NCBI GenBank assembly: GCA_036794395.1
Contig: DAIRGS010000105.1
Location: 1 to 22,192 of the forward strand
Direction: 5' to 3'
From: DASXMX01 sp036794395
GTDB taxonomy: Bacteria > Planctomycetota > Phycisphaerae > Tepidisphaerales > Tepidisphaeraceae
Length of the DNA: 22,192 bases
Under the pieces are notes generated by a model. That model ran no database searches, was not told the DNA's origin, and was given only the letters and a program-made list of their open reading frames with translations. The position numbers and the translations under genes are program-made. Positions 14,655-21,998 of the stretch are shown piece after piece; the first letter of the stretch is position 1, and each line of letters starts with the position of its first letter.

Positions 14655-17567
14655 ATGATTTATCGCATCGATGTCCGAACGACAGCGCCCAGGCACGCGG
14701 GGGAGGCGGGTATTGATCCGGTTGGCGAGTCCGTCCGACGGCAAATCGCCGACTTTGGCCAGCATGTTGGTCCTATCACGACCGCCCGAATCTTCCTGCT
14801 TGATAGCGCCGCGCCGCGCGAACAGATCGCCCGTGCCGCGACGGCATTGCTGGCCGACCCGCTGGTGGAACAGGCGGAACTGATCGAGGGGCAGGGAACT
14901 GCGATCGATGAGAGCCGGATTGAGATCCACCTGAAGCCCGGCGTCATGGACCCGGTGGCAGCCTCCACCATGATGGCCCTTGGCGATATGGATATTGACG
15001 TGCGCGAAGTGCGCACGGGCAGGGCGTATGTGATTGAAGGCAAGATTTCGCGTGAGCAGCTCAAACAGATCGCGGGCCGGGTGTTGGCCAATGGAGTGAT
15101 CGAGTCGGTGCATTTTGATCGATTCGTGCCCGAGCGATTTGAAACCGGGCGAGACTACCAGTTTGAGCTTCGGCATGTGCCGATGCGCGATTTGACGGAC
15201 GAGCAGCTTGTGAAGCTCAGCCGCGAAGGCCACCTGTTTCTATCGCCGGCGGAGATGAAGGCGGTTCGCGCGTATTACCGCGAGCAGGGGAGGGAGCCAA
15301 CTGATATCGAACTGGAAACGCTGGCCCAGACCTGGAGCGAGCATTGCGTTCACAAGACGCTGAAGAGCGCGGTGGATGTGGAGGTGCGGGATTCATCTGG
15401 GAAAGTGATCGAGACCCGGCATTACAAGAACCTGATCAAGGACACGATCTTCGGCAGCACGCAGGAACTGATGCGCCGCAACACCGGCGAACCGTTTTGC
15501 CTGTCGGTTTTCGCGGATAACGCGGGGGTGATCGCATTTGATGAAACCGATGCGGTTTGTTTCAAAGCCGAGACGCATAACCATCCCAGCGCGATCGAGC
15601 CTTACGGCGGCAGCGCCACCGGAATCGGTGGGGTCATTCGAGACATTCTCGGCACGGGCCTGGCGGCCAAGCCAATCGCAAACACGGATGTGTTCTGCGT
15701 TGCGTTTCCGGATAAGAAGCCGAGCGATTTGCCGCGCGGGGTCATCCATCCGAAGCGCGTGCTTCAGCAGATCGTGGCGGGGGTGCGCGACTATGGAAAT
15801 CGGATGGGGATTCCGACGGTCAATGGGGCGGTTTATTTCGATGACCGGTACATCGGCAATCCACTGGTGTTCTGCGGGTGCATTGGGCTGATTCCCCGCG
15901 ACAAGATCGCAAAGGAAACCAAGCCGGGCGATGCGATCGTGGTGATGGGCGGGCGAACGGGGCGCGATGGGATTCATGGCGCGACGTTCTCCAGTGCGGA
16001 GTTGACCGATACGCACGCCGACGAGTTTTCGCACGCGGTGCAGATCGGCAACGCCATTACCGAGAAGAAGGTGACGGACGTGATCTTGCAGGCGCGCGAT
16101 CGCGGGTTGTTTACCGCCGTGACCGACTGCGGTGCCGGCGGGCTTTCCAGCGCTGTTGGAGAGATGGGGGACAAACTCGGGGCGGTCGTTGAGCTGGATA
16201 AGGTTCCACTGAAATATGCCGGGCTGCGGTATGATGAGATCTGGATCAGCGAGGCGCAGGAGCGGATGGTGCTGTCCGTGCCGGCGGGCAAGCTCGATGA
16301 ACTCCTGGCGCTGTCGGCATCGGAAGATGTCGAGGCGACCGTCATCGGCGCATTTGGCACCGAAAAACACGAGCTGATCCTCAACTATCGCGGGCAGGAG
16401 GTGGGGCGGGTCTCGATGGATTTCCTGCATCACGGCATTCCAATGCCAACCCGCAAGGCGGTAGTGGAAGCCAAAACGCTTTCTCGTGACACGGGTTTTC
16501 AACCCGTGCCTGGCGCCTTGCTGAATTCCACGAATCTCAAAGACCACCTCATCAAAACCCTCTCCCATCCCAACACCGCCAGCAAGCACTGGATCATCCG
16601 CCAGTACGATCACGAAGTGCAGGGCGGCTCAGTCATCAAGCCACTGATCGGCCCGTTGCAAGTGGGCCCATCCGACGCCGCGGTTGTTCGCCCCAAGCTC
16701 AATTCCTATCGCGGCATCGCGATCGGCTGCGGCTTAGCGCCGCAGATTCAAGATCCCTACGAGATGGCGCTGGCGGCGATCGACGAGGCGGTGCGGAACG
16801 TTGTTGCGGTAGGGGCCGATCCGAATCGGATCGCGATACTCGATAACTTCTGCTGGCCAAGCGTGGATGATGAGCGGACGATGGGCACCCTGGTGCGCGC
16901 CTGTGAGGCCTGCCGCGACGCGGCGCTTGCGTATGGCATTCCATTTATCAGCGGCAAGGACAGCCTGCACAATCAGTTCACCAACAGCGAAACGGGCCAG
17001 GTCATCCGCATCCCCAACACACTGCTGATCAGCGCGATCGGTGTGATCGAAGATGTCCGCAAGTGCGTGACCATGGACCTGAAATCCCCGGGAAATCAAC
17101 TCTGCCTGCTGACGCCACCGCAAGGCAAGGAAGGGGACTTGGCGGTTCTGCGATCAATCCATGCCGCGGTGGCCGAGGGAATTGATCGCGGGATCATTCT
17201 GAGCTGTCACGACGTGAGCGAAGGCGGCGCGCTGGTCGCCGCGGCGGAGATGGCGATTGCATCGGATCTGGGATTGGATCTGTCGTTGCTGGATCAATCG
17301 GAAATAGCTGTCTGGCAGCAGGAAATGCAGGCGGCGTACGTGGTCGAGCTGCCCGTCGCGGCACTCAATCCGCAGGACCCGCTGTTCAAGAATTGGTTCG
17401 GCATTCTTCGCCAGCACGGTGTCTATCAGCATGCGGGGGGAACGATCACGAAAGACCCGCGCATCCGGCTATATGATTCCCCACAGTCGCAGCAGAAGGG
17501 TCAGGCAGTTCTGGATGTTCAGGTTTCGGAGCTTCGAAATGCGTGGCGGGGGACGTTGGATTGGTGA
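14655..17567 (+). CDS. purL: Phosphoribosylformylglycinamidine synthase, PurS-PurL fusion
   Basis: A 970-residue enzyme of purine synthesis that converts FGAR, ATP and glutamine-derived ammonia to FGAM. Residues about 1-165 resemble a PurS pair (second half IHLKPGVMDPVAASTMMAL, then DVREVRTGRAYVIEG). The PurL part follows: TWSEHCVHKT (226-235), KAETHNHPSAIEPYGGSATGIGG (304-326), TDCGAGGLSSAVGEMG (490-505), GNRMGIPTVNGAV (381-393), SGKDSLHNQ (766-774) and CHDVSEGG (851-858). There is no C-terminal glutaminase, so a separate PurQ must exist elsewhere. Residues 611-618 (RDTGFQPV) are translated repeat DNA in the linker between the two catalytic halves. The gene is divergent from the HDOD-GGDEF trio. 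Confidence 0.95.
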   Translation: MIYRIDVRTTAPRHAGEAGIDPVGESVRRQIADFGQHVGPITTARIFLLDSAAPREQIARAATALLADPLVEQAELIEGQGTAIDESRIEIHLKPGVMDPVAASTMMALGDMDIDVREVRTGRAYVIEGKISREQLKQIAGRVLANGVIESVHFDRFVPERFETGRDYQFELRHVPMRDLTDEQLVKLSREGHLFLSPAEMKAVRAYYREQGREPTDIELETLAQTWSEHCVHKTLKSAVDVEVRDSSGKVIETRHYKNLIKDTIFGSTQELMRRNTGEPFCLSVFADNAGVIAFDETDAVCFKAETHNHPSAIEPYGGSATGIGGVIRDILGTGLAAKPIANTDVFCVAFPDKKPSDLPRGVIHPKRVLQQIVAGVRDYGNRMGIPTVNGAVYFDDRYIGNPLVFCGCIGLIPRDKIAKETKPGDAIVVMGGRTGRDGIHGATFSSAELTDTHADEFSHAVQIGNAITEKKVTDVILQARDRGLFTAVTDCGAGGLSSAVGEMGDKLGAVVELDKVPLKYAGLRYDEIWISEAQERMVLSVPAGKLDELLALSASEDVEATVIGAFGTEKHELILNYRGQEVGRVSMDFLHHGIPMPTRKAVVEAKTLSRDTGFQPVPGALLNSTNLKDHLIKTLSHPNTASKHWIIRQYDHEVQGGSVIKPLIGPLQVGPSDAAVVRPKLNSYRGIAIGCGLAPQIQDPYEMALAAIDEAVRNVVAVGADPNRIAILDNFCWPSVDDERTMGTLVRACEACRDAALAYGIPFISGKDSLHNQFTNSETGQVIRIPNTLLISAIGVIEDVRKCVTMDLKSPGNQLCLLTPPQGKEGDLAVLRSIHAAVAEGIDRGIILSCHDVSEGGALVAAAEMAIASDLGLDLSLLDQSEIAVWQQEMQAAYVVELPVAALNPQDPLFKNWFGILRQHGVYQHAGGTITKDPRIRLYDSPQSQQKGQAVLDVQVSELRNAWRGTLDW
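16485..16511 (+). repeat. TGFQPV-type palindromic repeat inside purL
   Basis: CACGGGTT (16490-16497) and AACCCGTG (16501-16508) form a perfect 8-bp stem with a TTC loop. The element, with flanking GTGA, matches the repeat pair at 20394-20462 (CACGGGCTTCCAGCCCGTG) apart from compensating stem changes (C-G pairs replaced by T-A). It is in frame and encodes RDTGFQPV. Confidence 0.85.
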
Positions 17568-17627
17568 TCGTTCACGAGTATTAGCTGTGCGCAAGATAGT
17601 TTCGGTGACTGTTCCGTATTCCCTCCC

Positions 17628-18053
17628 TCAGTCCGGGAGAGGCTCCTGTTTTCCCTCCACCGGTACGCAGGGGTAGGGTAGGGTGGGGGTTCTTTCAGTC
17701 AGCGCCCGATAGATACTCGCCTGAACCGCCTCTGGATATTTCAGAACGTTATGATCAGAAAACCGGAGGATGCGGACTCCCTTGCAAAGTAGAACTTCGC
17801 TGCGATGTCGATCGTATTCTCCGCCACTTTCGTCATTGTGCTGCCCCCCGTCCGCCTCAACTCCCAACCCAGCCTTCAAGCAGCAGAAATCAATGATGTA
17901 CCCAGCCACAGGAACTTGCCGTCGAAAATGGTAACCATCCAACTTACCGCCACGCAGCAGGTACCACAGCTTTTTTTCGGCATCCGTGGGCGCGTTGCGC
18001 ATCTGACGAGCGAACGTTATCAATCTGCGGCTGTGGTCACGTTTGCCGGGCAT
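17628..18053 (-). CDS. DUF559 endonuclease-like protein with repeat-encoded tail
   Basis: A 141-residue protein of the DUF559 family (Vsr-like PD-(D/E)XK fold). ARQMRNAPTDAEKKLWYLLRGG is the family's N-terminal block, followed by FRRQVPVAGYIIDFCC with Asp55 and GLGVEADGGQH with Glu66, Asp68 and His72 as candidate metal-site residues, then RILRFSDHNVLKYPEAVQASI. Residues 122-137 (TPTLPYPCVPVEGKQE) are translated from the C-rich repeat at 17643-17689, so the native domain ends near residue 120. A related repeat in opposite orientation lies 43 bases upstream. Biochemical role unproven; DNA nicking or cutting is inferred from the fold. It is convergent with purL, 60 bases away. Confidence 0.85.
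   Translation of the reverse strand: MPGKRDHSRRLITFARQMRNAPTDAEKKLWYLLRGGKLDGYHFRRQVPVAGYIIDFCCLKAGLGVEADGGQHNDESGGEYDRHRSEVLLCKGVRILRFSDHNVLKYPEAVQASIYRALTERTPTLPYPCVPVEGKQEPLPD
17643..17689 (-). repeat. C-rich TACCGGTGGAGGGA repeat, reverse copy
   Basis: On the minus strand this reads CCCTACCCTACCCC, then TGCGTACCGGTGGAGGGA, an imperfect copy of the elements at 9275-9320 and 18096-18141. It forms the 3' end of the DUF559 reading frame. Confidence 0.8.
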
Positions 18054-18079
18054 GGGCTACATGATGTCGAGCGGTTGTT

Positions 18080-18141
18080 GGGCTTTCAACCTAAAGCCCC
18101 CTCCCTACCCTCCCCCGGCGTACCGGTGGAGGGAAAAGAGG
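18080..18141 (+). repeat. Hairpin plus C-rich TACCGGTGGAGGGA repeat, forward copy
   Basis: GGGCTTT (18080-18086) pairs with AAAGCCC (18093-18099) and leads directly into the 46-base element 18096-18141, which differs by one base from 9275-9320. It lies just upstream of the DUF559 start, inverted relative to the copy at that gene's 3' end, so the nuclease gene is bracketed. Confidence 0.85.
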
Positions 18142-18227
18142 GCCGTTTGTCGGTATCACGCGTCCCAATTTGTTTGACGCGCATCAAAAACTTTGTATTT
18201 CCCACGGACCAGCGCGAGAATGGATTC

Positions 18228-18473
18228 ATGGGACAGCCAGACCACATTATCCCTGGATCACAATCGTCCGAAAAGCAGGAGAGTGAAGACACGCTTAAGC
18301 TTGAGGTGCTGCGTGCGATTGCCGTTGAAGCGTTTGCCGCAATTGATCGTGGTGAGTATGTAACAATACCAGCCGAAGCGATTGGTCACTTTTTGAACGA
18401 TATACACGCTGCCGTAAAGGCCAATGCGGGTCGAAGCCGAGGCCACACGGATGGTTCCAGGAACCTGTTGTAA
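18228..18473 (+). CDS. Small hypothetical protein, possibly antitoxin-like
   Basis: An 81-residue acidic protein starting at ATG 18228, with a weak GCGAGA upstream. The frame is open further upstream, but that part is repeat DNA and antisense of the nuclease gene. The middle reads LEVLRAIAVEAFAAIDRGEYVTIPAEAIGHFLNDIHAAV. The 'LRAIAVEAFAAIDRGEYV...' pattern loosely recalls ParD/addiction-module antitoxins, whose helices end near an acidic strand. No toxin gene follows: the next 60 bases lead to the convergent ABC-F gene. The assignment is weak and function should be regarded as unknown. Confidence 0.45.
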   Translation: MGQPDHIIPGSQSSEKQESEDTLKLEVLRAIAVEAFAAIDRGEYVTIPAEAIGHFLNDIHAAVKANAGRSRGHTDGSRNLL

Positions 18474-18536
18474 CACCTGTCACTCCGAAACGTGCTTCCG
18501 ACGGCATCCGTGGTCCCGCATCGCAACCGTTCGTAG

Positions 18537-20348
18537 CTACTTCTTCCGCGATTCCAATTCCTGCCACCGCTCGTAGAGTGTTTTTACGAGCGTTTGGGCC
18601 AAGTCGACCTTATTGCAAACATCCCGCAGCCGAACGTGATCCGCCAGCACTGCCGGGTCTTCCATCAATTTTTGATTCGTGTGCAGGTCTTCTTCGGCGA
18701 CGAGGATTCTTTCTTCCATTTGTTCCAGCTCGCGCTGCTCGGACCACGTGAGCCGCTTGGGCCCGGACTGGGCGGTGCGCGATTGCGACTTTGTGGAGCT
18801 GGTGCGGGCCTCGGCGGCTTCGCGTTGCTCGGCTTCTTCGCGGCTGGATTGCCATTGCCCGACACTGGCGAAGGAATGAGCGCCGCCTTTGCCGTCCAGG
18901 GCAAGAATCTCGCTGGAAATACGATCGAGCATGAAGCGGTCGTGCGTCACCAGGACCAGCGCGCCGGGGAAATCCGAAAGGCTCTCTTCGAGGACTTCCA
19001 GAGATGGGATATCCAGGTCGTTGGTGGGCTCGTCGAGGATCAATAGATCGGCCGGCTGAAGCATCATGTCGGCGATCAGCACGCGCGACTGCTCGCCCCC
19101 TGAGAGGTCGCCGACCGGCATGTCGAGTTGCTCGGAACGAAACAAAAATCGCTTGGCCCAGCCCGTCACGTGCATGGGCGCGCCGCGGTAGGTCATGTTA
19201 TCCCCGGCGGGGAAGAGCGCGCGGCGAAGGGTGACGGTCTTGTCCAACTGCTTGCGGGCCTGCTCGAATAAAACCGTGCGCAGGCCCTCGGCTTTCCAGA
19301 CAGAGCCGGTATCGGGTTGAAGCTGGCCGGTCAGCAGGCGGATGAGCGTGCTTTTGCCGCTGCCGTTGGGGCCAAGCAGGCCCAGTTTCATTCCGGGGGA
19401 CAGCACGAGATTGAGGTGCCTGAAGAGTACGCGCTCGCCCAGTTGTTTTTGCACATCCTTGGCCACCAGCAGCTTGCGCGTTTGCCGGCCCGTCGCGGCA
19501 AAATCGATCTGGGATGCGCCAGCCGGCACGTTGCGCGCCTTGAGCTCGGCCAAGTCTTCCATCATCTGCCCGGCCTGATTGATCCGCCCCTTAGCCTTTG
19601 TGGTCCGGGCCTTGGCGCCGCGCTTGAGCCATTCGACCTCTCGCCGCACTCTGCTGGCCAAAGCCCTTTGCTGGGCGGATTGAGCTTCGAGGAAAGCTTC
19701 GCGGTTTTCCAGGAAATCGCTGTAGCTGCCGGCGATGCTGAGGTAGCCGTCGGGATAGCTGTCGTTCAGCTCAACCACGCGATTGGTCACGTTCTCCAGG
19801 AAATAGCGGTCGTGGCTGACCAGCAGGAATGCGAACGGCGCGTTAGCCAATAGCTTCTCGAGCCACAGGATGCCTTCCAGATCGAGATGATTTGTAGGCT
19901 CGTCCAGCAGCAACAAATCCGGCTGGCGGGCCAATTCCCGGGCCAGCGCCAGGCGCTTCCGCCAGCCGCCCGAAAGCGTGTCGGCGGCCTGCTCGGGCCG
20001 CTCGAAGCCCATTTTGCTCAACTGGATCTGAACGCGAGTGAGCTTTTCGCGGTCATCCGCCACTTCGTCCTGCAAAGCACTCTGCACGACATCATGAACG
20101 CTCAACCCAGCCGGAAACGAATCGTCCTGCGGCAGATACCCCATCCGCAGGTTTCGACGCGATTCGATCTCCCCCGTGTCGGCATGTTCAATCTCCGCCA
20201 GAATCTTTAACAGCGTGGATTTGCCCGAACCATTGGGCCCGATCAGCCCCGTGCGCTCGGTATCATCAAAGCTAATCGAGATATCCTTAAACAGCGTGCG
20301 GACGCCGAAGGACTTGGATAGAGCATCGCAATTCAACAGAACACTCAT
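18537..20348 (-). CDS. ABC-F family ATPase, Uup type
   Basis: A 603-residue soluble protein with two ABC domains and no membrane segments. Domain 1: GPNGSGKST (37-45), LSGGWRKR (125-132), LLLLDEPTNHLD (145-156). Linker with VEWLKRGAKARTTKAKGRI (238-256), typical of Uup. Domain 2: GPNGSGKST (326-334), LSGGEQ (415-420), LLILDEPTNDLD (435-446), then switch-like THDRF. A charged C-terminal coiled coil (about 535-600) is the Uup-type DNA/ribosome-binding arm. ABC-F proteins bind the ribosomal E-site region; Uup is also linked to DNA stability in E. coli. ATG 20348 is preferred to an in-frame TTG at 20369. It is divergent from lpdA across a 196-base repeat-bearing gap. Confidence 0.93.
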   Translation of the reverse strand: MSVLLNCDALSKSFGVRTLFKDISISFDDTERTGLIGPNGSGKSTLLKILAEIEHADTGEIESRRNLRMGYLPQDDSFPAGLSVHDVVQSALQDEVADDREKLTRVQIQLSKMGFERPEQAADTLSGGWRKRLALARELARQPDLLLLDEPTNHLDLEGILWLEKLLANAPFAFLLVSHDRYFLENVTNRVVELNDSYPDGYLSIAGSYSDFLENREAFLEAQSAQQRALASRVRREVEWLKRGAKARTTKAKGRINQAGQMMEDLAELKARNVPAGASQIDFAATGRQTRKLLVAKDVQKQLGERVLFRHLNLVLSPGMKLGLLGPNGSGKSTLIRLLTGQLQPDTGSVWKAEGLRTVLFEQARKQLDKTVTLRRALFPAGDNMTYRGAPMHVTGWAKRFLFRSEQLDMPVGDLSGGEQSRVLIADMMLQPADLLILDEPTNDLDIPSLEVLEESLSDFPGALVLVTHDRFMLDRISSEILALDGKGGAHSFASVGQWQSSREEAEQREAAEARTSSTKSQSRTAQSGPKRLTWSEQRELEQMEERILVAEEDLHTNQKLMEDPAVLADHVRLRDVCNKVDLAQTLVKTLYERWQELESRKK

Positions 20349-20393
20349 CGGGAGCCATTGTAGGGCCAATCGCCCGCATCGCGCAGCTCACTT

Positions 20394-20462
20394 GTGACAC
20401 GGGCTTCCAGCCCGTGCGTAAATTGAAGATCCGCATCGGCACGGGCTGGAAGCCCGTGTCAC
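20394..20462. repeat. Inverted pair of TGFQPV-type palindromes
   Basis: GTGACACGGGCTTCCAGCCC (plus GTGC) at 20394-20417 is a perfect 24-base reverse complement of 20439-20462, with a 21-base spacer. Each arm is itself a hairpin (CACGGGCT/AGCCCGTG). It lies in the divergent gap between the ABC-F gene and lpdA. A single related unit lies inside purL. Confidence 0.9.
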
Positions 20463-20527
20463 GACAAATCACGATACCCTTAGCGCCAAGTGTCGCGCAG
20501 CCCCCTCGCCGCCGGACTCGGCTGAAC

Positions 20528-20533
20528 CTAGAA
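20528..20533 (+). promoter_or_regulatory. Possible -10 element of lpdA
   Basis: TAGAAT lies 11 bases before the lpdA ATG (20545), so a start site 6-7 bases downstream would leave a leader of about 5 bases. No -35 match is evident. The same hexamer in a similar position precedes purL. Confidence 0.3.
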
Positions 20534-20544
20534 TCCGGACACCT

Positions 20545-21942
20545 ATGGCAGAAACTGTTTACGATCTGGTCGTCATCGGCGCGGGCCCCGGCGGATATGT
20601 TGCGGCGATTCGCGCTGCGCAACTGGGGATGCGCGTCATCTGTGTCGAACGCGAATACCTGGGCGGCACGTGCCTGAACGTCGGCTGCATCCCCAGCAAG
20701 GCCCTGCTCGATTCCAGCGAACGCCTGTACGAAGCCAAAACCAAGTTCGCCCACCACGGCATCAAATTCGACAACATCTCCGTCGATCTGGCCACCATGC
20801 TCGCTCGCAAGGACCAGGTGGTCCGCCAGCTCACTGGCGGCGTGGGATACCTGTTCAAAAAGAACAAGATCGATTCCGTCATCGGCGCCGGCCGGATCGT
20901 TTCACCCGGAACGGTGGAGGTGCAATCCCCTCAGGGATCGCAGGTGCTAAAAGCCAATCGCATCCTCATCGCCACCGGCAGCGTTCCGATCGAGCTCCCA
21001 GGACTGCCCTACGACGGCAAGTTTGTCATCAACTCCACCGATGCACTATCGCTTCAGCAGATTCCTGAAAAGCTGCTGGTCATCGGCGGCGGATACATCG
21101 GACTCGAAATGGGATCGGTCTGGAGCCGACTCGGCTCCGAGGTGCTGGTCATCGAATTTACGCCGGGCATTTTGCCGCTGATTGATGCCGAGCTGTCGGC
21201 CATGCTTCATCGCATGCTCGAAAAGCAGGGCATCAAATTCCAGTTTAATACCGGCGCGCAGAAAGCAACCATCAAGGATGGCAAAGTCGCCGTCGCCTGG
21301 AAAAGCGGAGATACCACCGGCGAGGAAATCGCCGACCATGTCCTGGTGGCAACCGGCCGAAAGCCCGCAACCGATGGCCTCGGCCTTAAAAATGTCGGCG
21401 TCGAAACCGATCAACGTGGCTTCGTCAAAATCGATCCTCACTTCGCCACCAACATTCCCGGCATCTATGCCATCGGTGATGTCGTTGGCGGCCTCATGCT
21501 CGCCCACAAGGCCGAGGAAGAAGGCATCGCGGCAGTCGAAATCATCGCCGGCCGCGCTGGCCATGTGAACTATCGAACCATCCCCGGCGTCGTTTACACC
21601 CACCCTGAGCTTGCACAGGTGGGTCTGACCGAAGCCGACGCAAAACGCGAAGGCATCGAAGCACGCGTCGGCAAATTCCCCATGTCCGCCAATGGCCGGG
21701 CCAAGTCAATCGATGAAGCCGAGGGCGTGGTCAAGATTGTCGGCGATGCCAAAACCGATCGCCTGCTCGGCGTGCAGATCCTTTCCCCCCATGCCTCGGA
21801 CATGATCGCCGAATGCGTCATGGCAATGGAAATGGCCGCCAGCGTCGAAGATGTGGCGCGCACCAATCACGCCCATCCCACGCTGCCTGAGGCGGTGAAG
21901 GAAGCCGCGATGGCAGTGGACAAACGGGCGATACATATTTGA
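20545..21942 (+). CDS. lpdA: Dihydrolipoyl dehydrogenase (E3)
   Basis: A 465-residue FAD enzyme that reoxidises dihydrolipoamide with NAD+ in 2-oxo-acid dehydrogenase complexes and the glycine cleavage system. FAD-binding GAGPGG (12-17), the redox disulphide GGTCLNVGCIPSK with Cys43 and Cys48, the NAD-binding GGGYIGLEMG (181-190), the second FAD motif AIGDVVGG, and the catalytic dyad in HPTLPE (His444, Glu449) are all present, so it should be active. Length is normal. No E1/E2 genes lie beside it, so it probably serves several complexes. There is no Shine-Dalgarno site; see the -10 element just upstream. Its stop codon overlaps the start of an ATTTGAG-type repeat. Confidence 0.97.
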   Translation: MAETVYDLVVIGAGPGGYVAAIRAAQLGMRVICVEREYLGGTCLNVGCIPSKALLDSSERLYEAKTKFAHHGIKFDNISVDLATMLARKDQVVRQLTGGVGYLFKKNKIDSVIGAGRIVSPGTVEVQSPQGSQVLKANRILIATGSVPIELPGLPYDGKFVINSTDALSLQQIPEKLLVIGGGYIGLEMGSVWSRLGSEVLVIEFTPGILPLIDAELSAMLHRMLEKQGIKFQFNTGAQKATIKDGKVAVAWKSGDTTGEEIADHVLVATGRKPATDGLGLKNVGVETDQRGFVKIDPHFATNIPGIYAIGDVVGGLMLAHKAEEEGIAAVEIIAGRAGHVNYRTIPGVVYTHPELAQVGLTEADAKREGIEARVGKFPMSANGRAKSIDEAEGVVKIVGDAKTDRLLGVQILSPHASDMIAECVMAMEMAASVEDVARTNHAHPTLPEAVKEAAMAVDKRAIHI

Positions 21943-21974
21943 AATTTCAGATTTGAGATTTGAGATTTGAAATC
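21939..21974. repeat. ATTTGAGA tandem/inverted repeat
   Basis: ATTTGAAATTTCAG is followed by ATTTGAG twice and ATTTGAAAT, giving an 8-base-period tandem with complementary ends (ATTTGAAAT / ATTTCA). The first bases form the end and stop codon of lpdA. It separates lpdA from the next gene. Confidence 0.8.
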
Positions 21975-21998
21975 GGATATGTGACTTTTGGAATCCAA

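Noticed and set aside
15393..16613. 406-codon open frame on the minus strand
   Set aside because: Entirely antisense to conserved purL motifs; no recognisable domain.
20349..20369. Seven-residue N-terminal extension of the ABC-F protein from TTG
   Set aside because: The ATG at 20348 begins at the usual family N-terminus; the extension (ALQWLP) is not conserved in character.
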